A DNA stretch of 64,000 nt from Hyphomonas polymorpha PS728 (GTDB taxonomy: Bacteria > Pseudomonadota > Alphaproteobacteria > Caulobacterales > Hyphomonadaceae): the NCBI RefSeq assembly GCF_000685315.1, contig NZ_ARYM01000013.1, positions 62,001 to 126,000 on the forward strand, read 5' to 3'. The position numbers and the translations under genes are program-made. Below the pieces are notes generated by a model. The model was given only the letters and a program-made list of their open reading frames with translations. It made no database searches and was not told the DNA's origin. The first letter of the stretch is position 1. Each line of letters starts with the position of its first letter. Shown piece by piece: positions 24,612 through 33,372 of this stretch.

Positions 24612-25322
24612 ATGAGTTTATGGACGACACTTCTCGAGAGCGGCAGACGCCTGTTTGACCACGGACCGGACCCGGCCCCCCCGCCGGAACCGAATGGAGA
24701 ACGTTGCGCGCCTGATGCCAATGATGTCGGCTTCACGGCGGCGGTTGTCGGTCTCGGCGCCAAGATGGCGATGGCCGATGGCCATGTCACCGATCAGGAA
24801 ATCATGGTGTTCGCCCGCGTCTTCCGCGCCCCGCCGGAAGAGGCGGAGAATGTCCGCCGGGTATTCAATCTCGCCCGGCAGACGGTGAAGGGCTACGAAT
24901 CCTATGCCCGGCGCATCGGCCGGCGGTACAGTGACCGGCCCTGCCTCCTGGAAGGCGTGCTCGATGGCCTGTTCCAGATCGCAGGCGCTGACGGCGTCAT
25001 CACCCAGCCGGAGCTGACCTATCTGCGCACCGTGTCGGATGCCTTCGGCTTCAACGAAGCCACCTTCCGCCGCATCCGCGCCAGCCATCTGGGGCCAGAC
25101 CGGGACGATCCCTATCATGTGCTCGGCGTGCCCCATGACGCGGAATTTCCCGTCATCCGCTCCGCCTATCGCCGCCTGATGGCAGACCACCATCCCGATC
25201 TGATCATCCAGAAGGGCGCCCCGCGCGAGTTCGAAAACAGCGTCCATGCCAAGGCGGCGGCCATCACGGCGGCCTATGCTAAGATCCGGGCTGAACGCGG
25301 CCTGCTGGTACGTCAGGATTAG
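24612..25322 (+). CDS. DjlA-like TerB/DnaJ co-chaperone domain protein
   Basis: 236 residues. The N-terminal two thirds carry a TerB-like helical domain with the ADG pattern twice: MADGHVTDQEI and AGADGVITQPEL. The C-terminal 65 residues form a J domain: DPYHVLGVPHDAE, AYRRLMADHHPDL, with HHPD in the place of the HPD that stimulates DnaK. It probably recruits DnaK, as DjlA does, but there is no clear membrane helix. The ATG at 24612 is used; an in-frame start at 24531 lies across the palindrome. Confidence 0.85.
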   Translation: MSLWTTLLESGRRLFDHGPDPAPPPEPNGERCAPDANDVGFTAAVVGLGAKMAMADGHVTDQEIMVFARVFRAPPEEAENVRRVFNLARQTVKGYESYARRIGRRYSDRPCLLEGVLDGLFQIAGADGVITQPELTYLRTVSDAFGFNEATFRRIRASHLGPDRDDPYHVLGVPHDAEFPVIRSAYRRLMADHHPDLIIQKGAPREFENSVHAKAAAITAAYAKIRAERGLLVRQD

Positions 25323-25410
25323 CCCGGCTGCCTTGTTCGCGCGCAGAATGCCTCACCAGCGTTGACGCTCCGCCATCATCGCGCCATCTTGCGATGCGAA
25401 AGTGACACAC

Positions 25411-25695
25411 ATGGTACATACACGCGCCCCTTCCGATCCCGTCGCCAGCCTGCTCACTGCCTTGCGGATGGGCGTTGCCCTCGCCGTTCAGGTGCTGGCC
25501 GGACTGATGCTGGTTCTGGTGGCGGGCCTTGTGGCTCTGGTCACGGCGATTGCCGGCATCACGCTGGCCGCGGCGGCCATCGCCATGCGTCTCACCGCCG
25601 CGCGCCGCGCCGGCCCCTCGCAGGCGTCAGCGATGCCGGAAGGCGCCATCACCTTGGAAGCCCGCCGCACGCCGCGTGGCTGGACGGTCGAGTAA
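25411..25695 (+). CDS. Small membrane protein of unknown function
   Basis: 94 residues. A long hydrophobic stretch (about 12-55) should form one or two membrane helices; a short polar tail follows, ending in TPRGWTVE. No family is recognised. The GTG at 25402 is an alternative start; neither has a strong ribosome site. It is convergent with prs, whose stop is 35 bp away. Codon use looks like the neighbours, so it is probably a real gene. Confidence 0.6.
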   Translation: MVHTRAPSDPVASLLTALRMGVALAVQVLAGLMLVLVAGLVALVTAIAGITLAAAAIAMRLTAARRAGPSQASAMPEGAITLEARRTPRGWTVE

Positions 25696-25730
25696 ACTTC
25701 AAAATTCCGGAGCAGGGAGGGGCCGTCCCC

Positions 25731-26669
25731 TCAGCGGTCGAACAGTTTCGATACGCTTTCCTCGTTCGCAATCCGGCGGATCGCTTCGCCCAGCAGCGGC
25801 GAGATCGGCAGAACGCGGATGTTCTTTGATTTCAGCGCTTCTTCCGAAGGCTGGATCGTGTCGGTCATCACCAGCTCGTCCAGAACCGAATTCTCGATCC
25901 GGCTGACGGCTGAGCCTGACAGCACCCCATGCGTCACATAGGCGGAAACAGAGCTTGCCCCATGCTCTTTCAACGCGGCGGCGGCGTTGGCCAGCGTGCC
26001 CCCGCTATCGCACATATCGTCCAGCATGATGCAGCGGCAGCCCTTCACATCGCCGATGATGTTCATCACCTCGGATTTGCCCGCTTCCGGCCGGCGCTTG
26101 TCGACGATGGCGAGGTCTGCGTCGTCCAGGCGCTTGGCCAGCGAGCGCGCCCGCACCACGCCGCCGACGTCAGGCGAGACGACAATGATCTTTTCCTTGC
26201 CGTAGCGTTCCTTGATGTCGTCCACCATCACCGGGCCGCCAAACAGGTTGTCGGTCGGGATATCGAAGAAGCCCTGGATCTGCCCGGCATGCAGGTCCAC
26301 CGTCAGCACGCGGTCAGCGCCTGCGGTAGAGATCAGATTGGCCACCAGCTTGGCCGAAATCGGCGTGCGGCCATCGGTTTTGCGGTCCTGCCGGGCATAG
26401 CCGAAATAGGGGATCACGGCGGTGATGCGGCGGGCCGAGGCGCGGCGCAGCGCGTCCATCGTGATCAGCAGCTGCATCAGATTGTCGTTGGCCGGGAAGG
26501 AAGTGGACTGGATGACAAACACATCCTCGCCGCGCACATTCTCATCAATCCGGACGAAGATTTCCTGATCCGCGAAGGTTTTGACCTCTGACCGGGTCAG
26601 CCGCATGTCCAGATAATCGGCGATGGCTTCGGAGAGGGGCCGGTTGGCGTTGCAGGAAATCAGCTTCAT
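25731..26669 (-). CDS. prs: Ribose-phosphate pyrophosphokinase
   Basis: 312 residues, the usual length. Conserved blocks: [38 protein letters not shown], the flexible-loop VDKRRP, and the PRPP-binding [10 protein letters not shown]. It makes PRPP from ribose-5-phosphate and ATP for nucleotide, histidine and tryptophan synthesis. The start at 26669 begins the [12 protein letters not shown] strand; an upstream in-frame ATG at 26735 is not supported. GAGAGAG lies upstream as a weak ribosome site. Confidence 0.95.
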   Translation of the reverse strand: MKLISCNANRPLSEAIADYLDMRLTRSEVKTFADQEIFVRIDENVRGEDVFVIQSTSFPANDNLMQLLITMDALRRASARRITAVIPYFGYARQDRKTDGRTPISAKLVANLISTAGADRVLTVDLHAGQIQGFFDIPTDNLFGGPVMVDDIKERYGKEKIIVVSPDVGGVVRARSLAKRLDDADLAIVDKRRPEAGKSEVMNIIGDVKGCRCIMLDDMCDSGGTLANAAAALKEHGASSVSAYVTHGVLSGSAVSRIENSVLDELVMTDTIQPSEEALKSKNIRVLPISPLLGEAIRRIANEESVSKLFDR

Positions 26670-26762
26670 GGGAGGGCTCTCTCGTGACCGGGCGGGGTTC
26701 GCGACGCTTTTGTAACAGGGCGGCCCGAGTCGCAAGCCACAGGATTCTGGAATCTCTGCGGT

Positions 26763-27527
26763 CTATGGAAGCAACACAATCGCCGACGCATTGCGCCCAT
26801 AGTCGGGCTCCCCGCGCAGATTTCGCCTCCGGTTGGAGAAATACATCTCCTCCATCGCGCAGGTATCATGGCCAAGGTTGAACACCTCGCCCGCCCCGGC
26901 AGAGGTGAGCTGGCGCTGGCAGAAGCCCGGCAGGTCAAAGTGAAACCGGTCACCCTTGCCGGGAATGAACAGGTCTTCGCTGGCGCTGTCCTGGCTCAGA
27001 AACTGATCGCGGAATTCCGGGCCCACCTCATAGCTCGCCTGCTGGATGGTCGGCCCGATGGCGGCGCGGATGCGCTCGCGCCTGGCGCCGAGCGCCTCCA
27101 TCTCCTCCAGCGTGCGCAGCAGAACGCCCGCAATCGCCCCCTTCCAGCCGGCATGGGCCGCGCCGATAATGCCCGCATCTGGGTCCGCAAAAAGGACTGG
27201 GGTGCAGTCTGCCGACAGGATGCAGAGGCCCAGCCCCGGACGGTCCGTCACCATCGCATCGGCTTTCGGCCGCTCGTCCCAGGGCGCGGTTACCCGCACC
27301 ACGTCCGGGGAATGCACCTGATAGCAGGAGAGCAGCCATTTCGCCCCGATTGCCGCGCCAATCCGCGCCCGGTTTTCCGCAATATTGCGCGGATCATCGC
27401 CGGAGCCTTCGCCGGAGTTCAAGCTGTCATAAATCCCGCCGGAAACCCCGCCGCGCCGCCCGAAGAAACCATGACTTAGTCCGGAAATACCGGAGAGCAG
27501 GGGGGCAGGGGTCAGCGGCGTGCTCAT
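26763..27527 (-). CDS. pgeF: PgeF/YfiH family purine nucleoside phosphorylase-like (laccase domain) protein
   Basis: 254 residues. The family's metal/catalytic residues are seen in CYQVHSPDV, LSADCTPVLF and GAAHAGWKG (His, Cys, His). HGFFGRRGGVS at the N-terminus and NLGHDTC near the C-terminus are also conserved. Members cleave purine nucleosides or remove wrong L-Ser-type residues from peptidoglycan precursors; older names call them polyphenol oxidases. The ATG at 27527 is used; a TTG at 27563 has a better-spaced GGGGAG and is a real alternative. It is divergent from typA. Confidence 0.88.
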   Translation of the reverse strand: MSTPLTPAPLLSGISGLSHGFFGRRGGVSGGIYDSLNSGEGSGDDPRNIAENRARIGAAIGAKWLLSCYQVHSPDVVRVTAPWDERPKADAMVTDRPGLGLCILSADCTPVLFADPDAGIIGAAHAGWKGAIAGVLLRTLEEMEALGARRERIRAAIGPTIQQASYEVGPEFRDQFLSQDSASEDLFIPGKGDRFHFDLPGFCQRQLTSAGAGEVFNLGHDTCAMEEMYFSNRRRNLRGEPDYGRNASAIVLLP

Positions 27528-27706
27528 GCCTCCCGTGCTGCCGGTCCCCGGCGGCTCCGTCAAGACCCGCTCCCCGCTGCAGGGGCTGCGTCAAAACCTG
27601 CCGCTCTGCCATATGCAAAACGCCGCATGTCTGCTAGGGGGCGCCCAAATCCACCAGACAGCGCCCGTTTTCCTCCCAAACGCCGCCCGCCGGAAAGCCA
27701 ATTCTT

Positions 27707-29539
27707 ATGACCACGCCGCTCGAAAAGATGCGCAACATTGCCATCATCGCCCACGTTGACCATGGCAAGACCACGCTCGTTGACGAACTCCTGAAACAGT
27801 CCGGAACCTTCCGCGCCAACGAAAAGACGGCTGAGCGGATGATGGACTCCAACGATCTGGAAAAAGAGCGGGGCATCACCATCCTCGCCAAGACCACCTC
27901 GGTCGAATGGAACGGCTACCGCATCAACATCGTCGACACCCCCGGCCACGCCGACTTCGGCGGGGAAGTGGAGCGTATTCTCGACATGGTGGACGGCGTG
28001 ATCGTGCTCGTCGACTCGGCAGAAGGCCCCATGCCGCAGACCAAGTTCGTGGTGTCCAAGGCCCTGAAGCTCGGCCTGCGCCCCATCGTTGCCATCAACA
28101 AGATCGACAAGGCCGAGCGCCGCGTCGATGAAGTGCTCAACGAAGTGTTCGATCTCTTCGCCAATCTCGACGCCACCGACGACCAGCTCGATTTCCCGGT
28201 GCTTTACGGCTCCGGCAAGATGGGCTGGATGTCGAAACAGTATGAAGAGACCCGCGCCAACATGGACGAGCTCTTCCAACTCGTCGTCGACCATGTGCCG
28301 GTCCCGAAAGTTTCCGAAGGCCCGTTCCGCTTCCTCGCCACCACGATTTCGGCAGACCCTTTCCTCGGCCGTATCCTGACCGGGCGCATCGCCTCGGGCA
28401 CGGTGAAGCCGAACCAGTCGATCAAGGTACTCTCGCGCGATGGCCAGCTCGTCGAGCAGGGCCGCGTCTCCAAAGTCCTCGCCTTCCGTGGCCTTGAGCG
28501 CGTGCCGGTCGAAGAAGCCTCCGCAGGCGACATCGTCTCCCTCGCCGGCATGACCAAGGCCAACGTCGCCGATACCTTCTGCGACCCCTCGGTCACCGAG
28601 CCGCTCGCCGCCCAGCCGATTGACCCGCCGACCATCTCGATGACGTTCCGCGTCAACGATTCGCCGCTCGCCGGTACGGAAGGCACGAAAGTCACGAGCC
28701 GGATGATCTGGGACCGCCTCCAGAAAGAAGCCGAAGGCAACGTCGCCCTGAAGGTTGAGCGCGCCACCGATGCCGAAGCCTTCACCGTCTCCGGCCGGGG
28801 CGAACTGCAGCTCTCCGTCCTGATCGAAACCATGCGCCGCGAAGGCTTTGAGCTTGGCGTTGCCCGTCCGCAGGTCGTCATGCAGGAAGGCCCCGGCGGC
28901 GAGAAGCTCGAGCCGATCGAGGAAGTCATCATCGATGTGGATGACGAACATTCCGGCATCGTCGTCCAGAAGATGAACGAGCGCAAAGCCGAAATGCTCG
29001 ACATGCGCCCCTCGGGCGTTGGCCGCACGCGCCTGGTCTTCCATGCGCCGACGCGCGGCCTGATCGGCTATCAGGGCGAGCTTCTGTCGGATACGCGCGG
29101 CACCGCCATCATGAACCGCATCTTCCAGGAATACGCCCCCCACAAGGGCAAGATCCAGGGCCGCCATACCGGCGTGCTGATCGCCATGGAGCAGGGCGAA
29201 GCCATCGCCTTCGCCCTCTGGAACCTGGAAGACCGTGGCCCGATGATGATCCATCCGGGCGACAAGGTGTATGGCGGCATGATCGTCGGCGAACACAACC
29301 GCGACAATGATCTGGAAGTGAACGTCCTCAAGGGCAAGAAGCTCACCAACATGCGCGCCTCGGGCTCGGACGAAGCCGTCCGCCTCACCCCGCCGCTGAT
29401 GATGACGCTGGAAAAATCCCTCGCCTATATCGCAGACGATGAACTCGTGGAAGTCACCCCGAAAAACATCCGCCTGCGGAAAATCTACCTCGACCCCAAC
29501 GAGCGCAAGCGCCGCTCCAAACAGAGCGCCGACGCTTAA
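27707..29539 (+). CDS. typA: Ribosome-associated GTPase TypA/BipA
   Basis: 610 residues, normal length. G1 is [10 protein letters not shown]3 [13 protein letters not shown]4 NKIDK. The elongation-factor-like domains follow, with [19 protein letters not shown] and a C-terminal [10 protein letters not shown]-like block before the basic tail. TypA binds the ribosome under cold and stress conditions and helps assemble the 50S subunit. A terminator pair follows directly. Confidence 0.96.
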   Translation: MTTPLEKMRNIAIIAHVDHGKTTLVDELLKQSGTFRANEKTAERMMDSNDLEKERGITILAKTTSVEWNGYRINIVDTPGHADFGGEVERILDMVDGVIVLVDSAEGPMPQTKFVVSKALKLGLRPIVAINKIDKAERRVDEVLNEVFDLFANLDATDDQLDFPVLYGSGKMGWMSKQYEETRANMDELFQLVVDHVPVPKVSEGPFRFLATTISADPFLGRILTGRIASGTVKPNQSIKVLSRDGQLVEQGRVSKVLAFRGLERVPVEEASAGDIVSLAGMTKANVADTFCDPSVTEPLAAQPIDPPTISMTFRVNDSPLAGTEGTKVTSRMIWDRLQKEAEGNVALKVERATDAEAFTVSGRGELQLSVLIETMRREGFELGVARPQVVMQEGPGGEKLEPIEEVIIDVDDEHSGIVVQKMNERKAEMLDMRPSGVGRTRLVFHAPTRGLIGYQGELLSDTRGTAIMNRIFQEYAPHKGKIQGRHTGVLIAMEQGEAIAFALWNLEDRGPMMIHPGDKVYGGMIVGEHNRDNDLEVNVLKGKKLTNMRASGSDEAVRLTPPLMMTLEKSLAYIADDELVEVTPKNIRLRKIYLDPNERKRRSKQSADA

Positions 29540-29551
29540 GCTCCGGTGTCA

Positions 29552-29581
29552 TCCCGGAAAGAGCAAAGCGCTTATCCGGGA
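29552..29581. repeat. Extragenic palindrome downstream of typA
   Basis: TCCCGGA (29552-29558) and TCCGGGA (29575-29581) form 7-bp arms around 16 nt that include AAAGCGCTT. It precedes the terminator, has no T tract and resembles the REP-like sequences common in alphaproteobacterial intergenic regions. Confidence 0.4.
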
Positions 29582-29592
29582 CCCTCTCTCCC

Positions 29593-29626
29593 AAAAAAGC
29601 CCTCCCTGGCCGGGGAGGGCTTTTTT
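29593..29626. terminator. Bidirectional Rho-independent terminator
   Basis: AAAAAAGCCCTCCC (29593-29606) and GGGAGGGCTTTTTT (29613-29626) are perfect 14-bp arms around a 6-nt loop. It ends typA on the plus strand and the TonB-C lipoprotein gene on the minus strand. Confidence 0.92.
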
Positions 29627-29645
29627 CATGCCGTCCTTCTGCCCG

Positions 29646-30023
29646 TCAGGAGGCCTCCGGCAGAGGCTCCAGGCTGTATTCGAAGTTGAAGCCCGCGCAT
29701 TGGGCGCCTTGGGGCAGGGCCTTTGAAAGCGCCGGATCAAACCGGGCGTCCTGCATCGCCGCTTCGGCAGAGTCGGCAAAGGCCTTGTAGGTGCAGCGCG
29801 CTGTCACATTTTCCGGCGTGCCCGCCGCGCCGACATCAAAGCGCACCGTGCAGCGATCCTCATAGCCATTCTGGGCTTCGGCTTCGGGATAGTATGGGTG
29901 CGGAAAAACCAGGGGCATTGCCGGCACAGGGCAGACCGCAGCCAGCTCAGGGGCAAGGGCCTCCTGCGTGGCGCAGCCCGCTACCGCCAGGCCTGCGGCG
30001 ATCAGTAACGTCAAGCGGTTCAT
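29646..30023 (-). CDS. TonB-C-like lipoprotein with a conserved Cys pair
   Basis: 125 residues. Lipobox VAGC (about 14-17) then a domain with P-H-P-Y-Y-P and DRCTVRFDVGAAGTP followed by ARCTYKAFA. The domain resembles the C-terminal domain of TonB-family proteins. The two Cys are 20 residues apart and match Cys in the TonB-family protein at 31738-32364, where GSCNVSFDVDTAGRP aligns closely. It lacks the Pro-rich spanner, so it may be a receptor-like or accessory form rather than an energy transducer. The ATG at 30023 starts the signal; the frame further upstream is not supported. Confidence 0.75.
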   Translation of the reverse strand: MNRLTLLIAAGLAVAGCATQEALAPELAAVCPVPAMPLVFPHPYYPEAEAQNGYEDRCTVRFDVGAAGTPENVTARCTYKAFADSAEAAMQDARFDPALSKALPQGAQCAGFNFEYSLEPLPEAS

Positions 30024-30103
30024 GCGCGCCACCTCCGCGGGAAAGTGTATCCCTATAGGCGCCGCCGTCAAGCGCGGCGCGCCAAGCCCTGAAAAAGAAC
30101 AAA

Positions 30104-30128
30104 GGAACCTTGCTGCCCGGCAGCCGTT
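30104..30128 (+). promoter_or_regulatory. Perfect EcfG-type promoter
   Basis: GGAAC (30104-30108), 16 nt, CGTT (30125-30128), exactly the EcfG consensus. It is 33 bp before the ATG at 30162, on the same strand. An AAGGAG ribosome site follows at 30143-30148. Confidence 0.75.
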
Positions 30129-30161
30129 TAACTCCTCATCACAAGGAGTCTGGAGTTCGTC

Positions 30162-30347
30162 ATGTCATCCTTTGCCATTTATCTGATCGGCTTCCTGCTG
30201 TTCGTCGGCGGCCTTGCCTATGGCGCGTTCCTTCTGGGCATCGCGCTCACCTGGATCCTCGTTGGCGCGGTCACGCTGATCGGCCTCGGCATGGTCATGG
30301 GCGTCGGCAAAACCCGCCAGAAAGACCACACGCCCACCAGCGAATAA
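30162..30347 (+). CDS. Small stress-associated membrane protein
   Basis: 61 residues with two hydrophobic segments (about 4-22 and 26-47) separated by a short turn, and a polar tail ending in HTPTSE. It is likely an inner-membrane protein of unknown function. It is supported by the perfect EcfG-type promoter at 30104 and an AAGGAG ribosome site. Small membrane proteins of this sort often belong to general-stress regulons, but I know no named family. It is convergent with the Sel1 gene, which ends 8 bp away. Confidence 0.72.
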   Translation: MSSFAIYLIGFLLFVGGLAYGAFLLGIALTWILVGAVTLIGLGMVMGVGKTRQKDHTPTSE

Positions 30348-30354
30348 GCTGCAT

Positions 30355-31617
30355 TCAGTCAGAAATGGTCTCGTCCTCTGCCGGGGCGTCTTCGTCCGCG
30401 GGCAGATCGTCCTCTGAGGCCGCCGCCGCTTCGTCCGCTTCCTCCGGCGCGGCGGTCTCCGCCGCTGGCGGCGTTCCCTCCGCCGCCAGCGGGCGGGCGG
30501 GCTCCAGCCCAGCCTCGCAGGCAATGGCATAGAGCCGCCCGGCGCCGGCGATATCGATAGTGCCGCCAACGCCCTCCCGGCGCAGATCGCCCGCCTGCAG
30601 GCAGGCTTCGATCACCCCGGCCTTGCACGTCTCGGAAAACAGGAACCGCGCGCGCGAAAGCTCCAGCGGGCTCGCCTCCGGTTCCTGCCCGGCATCAAAC
30701 ATCATCCAGGCCAGCTCATAGCACCCCTTGACCGAGCCTTCGGTACAGATCACGGAGAATATCCGCCGCGCGCGCACCGGGTCTGCCTCCCCGCCCGTGC
30801 CATCGCGCAGCCAGGCGGCAAATATCTCGCACGCTTCCAGATCGCCCCGCCCGCAGGCGTCGGCCATCGTCCGGCGCTCCTCGGCCAGCGCCAGATCTTC
30901 CTCCGAGGGCGGACTGTCTTCGGCCCTCTCCGCTGTCGCCTCTGCTGCCTCATTCTCGGGCAGAAACTCCGGCTCCGCCATCGCTGCCCCGAAATCGAGG
31001 TCGGGCAGCGCCTCGGCCGCAAAGCTCGGCCCGCCCATTTCGGGGGCCTCATCCTCCGCGGGCGGCGCATAGGCCGTCACGATCACGGCGGCGTCCTTGT
31101 CGGCTTCTGCCGGGGCCATCGGCGCGCCAACCGTCTCCACAGGCGCTGCCGGCATCTCGATCCCCGCTTTCTCGCATCCCTCCGGCCGGCCGGCCTCACA
31201 GGCGCGCGCATAGGCTTCCAGCGCGCCGGCGCTGTCGGCCTCGCCAAAGTCTGGAAATTCCAGCTCCCCGCCCAGGCGCAGGCAGGCTTCGCCCTCGCCA
31301 AGGCCGCAGCCCTGCTCGAACAGATCCACCGCCCCCGGAATATCTGCCGCCACGCCGCGACCGCCATAGAGCAGCGCGCCGCCAGCCAGGCATCCTGCCC
31401 CGCTCTCCAGCGCGCAGGCCTCCCGGTAAAGCGCCAGCGCCCGTTCCCCGTCGGCCTCCAGATGCCCGAGCGCCAGACACGCCTCCGCTTCGCCCGCGCC
31501 GCAGGCCGCCTCCAGCACGCCACCCTCTGCGCCCGCCTCCTGCGCGGCCGCCGCCGGCATCAGCGCCAGCGTTCCCAGCATCGCCAGGAGGCCTGCCAGT
31601 CTCGATCCAAACCTCAT
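30355..31617 (-). CDS. Secreted Sel1-like, cysteine-rich repeat protein
   Basis: 420 residues. A signal peptide (about 1-25, ending AAA-Q) is followed by Sel1/Hcp-type repeats (about 34-150), with A-C-G-x-G-E-A-E-A-C and similar A-C..G..G-C motifs. Disulfides between paired Cys are typical of the Hcp type. An acidic Glu/Ala-rich linker (about 165-235) and a second block of the same repeats (about 240-385) follow, then an acidic tail. Periplasmic Sel1 proteins mediate protein-protein contacts. The function here is not known. Confidence 0.78.
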   Translation of the reverse strand: MRFGSRLAGLLAMLGTLALMPAAAAQEAGAEGGVLEAACGAGEAEACLALGHLEADGERALALYREACALESGAGCLAGGALLYGGRGVAADIPGAVDLFEQGCGLGEGEACLRLGGELEFPDFGEADSAGALEAYARACEAGRPEGCEKAGIEMPAAPVETVGAPMAPAEADKDAAVIVTAYAPPAEDEAPEMGGPSFAAEALPDLDFGAAMAEPEFLPENEAAEATAERAEDSPPSEEDLALAEERRTMADACGRGDLEACEIFAAWLRDGTGGEADPVRARRIFSVICTEGSVKGCYELAWMMFDAGQEPEASPLELSRARFLFSETCKAGVIEACLQAGDLRREGVGGTIDIAGAGRLYAIACEAGLEPARPLAAEGTPPAAETAAPEEADEAAAASEDDLPADEDAPAEDETISD

Positions 31618-31737
31618 GCATTGGCCCCGCTTGTCGACCCCGGCGCACTATTGGCGGCGTCGCCCAAGGGGTCAACACCGGGGGCAGTGGGGGGAAAGCC
31701 GCAGAACCGGGGCAGGGCAGGCCTGCCCCGGGGCCCG

Positions 31738-32364
31738 CTACTCCACGATGAATTCGATCGGGTAGACCGCATTCTTCTGGATCACGGGCTGGCCGTTGCG
31801 GATGGCGGGGAGGAATTCCGCCTGGCGCACGGCCCGTTCTGCCTCGGCCCGGAACACATTATCCGTACACTGCGCCGAAATATTCTGCGGCCGCCCGGCC
31901 GTGTCCACATCGAAGGAGACGTTACAGCTGCCGGAAATTCCCCGCGAAATGGCGCCCGGCGGGATCACCGGCATCGGCGGGCGCACCGCCACCAGATCGC
32001 GCCCGTCAATCGGGCTGGCAGAGATGGCGCCGAACGTGATCTTGCCGATGTCGAAGATCTCCGGCGTATCCCCGCTCCAGACCGGGCCGGTGGGAACCAG
32101 GCCCTCGCTGGCCACCGCCGGGCGCGGTGGCGGCGGGGGTTTCGGCGCGACCTCCAGGGGCAGGGGCTTGGGCTTCGTGTTGGGTTTGCTCGGCTCGGTA
32201 ATCTGCGGCGTCACCTTTTCCAGCACGCGCTGCGGGCTCGCCACCAGGTTCACCTCGCGCACCGTGATCAGCGCATTGGCCGCCAGGAACAGGCCATAGA
32301 CCAGCGGCGCCGCCATCAGCGTGGCCAGCGTCAGGCGGTAGGGTCCTGTATTCATGGAAATCAT
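31738..32364 (-). CDS. TonB-family energy-transducer-like protein
   Basis: 208 residues. One N-terminal membrane anchor (about 11-32), a Pro/Lys-rich spanner (about 50-80, with PKPLPLEV and PPPPPRP) and a C-terminal TonB domain with GSCNVSFDVDTAGRP, FRAEAERAVRQAEFLPA and YPIEFIVE. TonB couples the proton-motive force, through ExbBD, to outer-membrane receptors. No exbB or exbD is nearby. GGAGGAG lies 7 bp before the ATG at 32364. The Cys pair is shared with the lipoprotein at 29646. Confidence 0.82.
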   Translation of the reverse strand: MISMNTGPYRLTLATLMAAPLVYGLFLAANALITVREVNLVASPQRVLEKVTPQITEPSKPNTKPKPLPLEVAPKPPPPPRPAVASEGLVPTGPVWSGDTPEIFDIGKITFGAISASPIDGRDLVAVRPPMPVIPPGAISRGISGSCNVSFDVDTAGRPQNISAQCTDNVFRAEAERAVRQAEFLPAIRNGQPVIQKNAVYPIEFIVE

Positions 32365-32664
32365 GTCGTCTCTCCTCCAGCTTTGCGGCCCGGCTCTGCG
32401 GGCGGTATCCGGCAGGGCTCTGATGGCCCGGTCACGGATGAGGCAGCCCCTTGCTGCCCAGATTTACGCTAGGGAAGAGTGACGCTGCGTCAAGGGCAAA
32501 GTGGAGACAGGCGCAATCCCGGCTTGAAAGCCGGGCGCCCTGTGCTCAGGCACAGTGAAAGGCAAAGCCGGAGTGAGGGGCCACCCTTGGCCTCAGATGG
32601 CCCCTCCAACGCCGCGGACCGGGAGGAAACATTGGTCTGGCGTTGTTCCGGAAAATCGGGGGGC
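32365..32664. other. Intergenic gap without a supported gene
   Basis: About 300 bp between the TonB-family start and the UrcA stop. It holds two adjacent palindromes (listed separately) and a high-GC region without any open frame that resembles a protein. Confidence 0.6.
32518..32555. repeat. Tandem pair of palindromes downstream of the UrcA gene
   Basis: CCCGGCTT (32518-32525) pairs with AAGCCGGG (32528-32535), then CTGTGC (32540-32545) with GCACAG (32550-32555). No T tract follows. They could stop read-through from the UrcA gene or be extragenic REP-like elements. Confidence 0.45.
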
Positions 32665-33006
32665 TCAGTTGGCGAGCGCGTAGTCCACAGCGGCCAGGCG
32701 CTGGAAGCCAGGCGCCAGTTCAACGCTGCTGGCCTGGTCAGCATGGATCTGCTGCACGGCGGCCTTCACCAGCGAAGCGGAGCAATCAGCGTCGAGATAG
32801 ATCGAGCCGAGGGCCGGCACGCGCTGCGAGCACAGCTTGCGGGCTTTGCTTTCAAGCTCGGAAACCAGTGTCTCGACACCAGCTTCGGTGGTCAGCAGGG
32901 CCGGATCATAGTCCATCGACAGGGTCACTTCCTTCAGCGAGCCTGCAGCGGCAACGGGGGTGAGAGCCATGGCAGCAGCCAGGATCATTGAGGTAGCTTT
33001 CAGCAT
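32665..33006 (-). CDS. UrcA family protein
   Basis: 113 residues. A signal peptide (about 1-20, ending AAA-G) is followed by the UrcA pattern SLKEVTLSMDYDPALLTT, a helical A-R-K-L-C-S and the C-terminal C-S-A-S-L region; two Cys are placed to form a disulfide. UrcA proteins are periplasmic, mainly in Caulobacterales and Sphingomonadales, with unknown function. GAAGGAC precedes the ATG. Confidence 0.82.
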   Translation of the reverse strand: MLKATSMILAAAMALTPVAAAGSLKEVTLSMDYDPALLTTEAGVETLVSELESKARKLCSQRVPALGSIYLDADCSASLVKAAVQQIHADQASSVELAPGFQRLAAVDYALAN

Positions 33007-33372
33007 TGGATCAGTCCTTCAGAGTTAGCGCCGGTCTTGCCGGCAGGAAAACTCCTCCCGCAGCGCGTCCGGGGGCTTATCCTGCTCCGGTATGGGGCGG
33101 GGTCCCGGTGGACGGGGTGCCTCGCGCCATGGCCTTGACCGGAGCGGCCCAGCTCATGCTGCATCGCAACAATTAGCTCGCAGGTGCGACAAAGCAATGA
33201 CAATCGGCCCCCTTCTGAACAAAACCGCTGTTGTTCACTCCTCACTGCCCCGCGGGCAGGCAAACCTGCCCAATCTTTGAACAGGCGTTGAAATCCGCCC
33301 CCCGAGACAGGGGCTGGCGCGGCCCCGCCCGCCTCGCCACAGTCAGGCGGAAACAACAGGAAGATTGCCCCC
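33007..33372. other. Divergent intergenic region with an inverted repeat
   Basis: 366 bp between the divergent UrcA and exported-protein genes. I see no credible gene. TGAACAA (33216-33222) and TTGTTCA (33231-33237) form 7-bp arms around 8 nt and could be a dimer-binding site. It does not fit the GTTC-N7-GTTC LexA layout. Confidence 0.45.
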
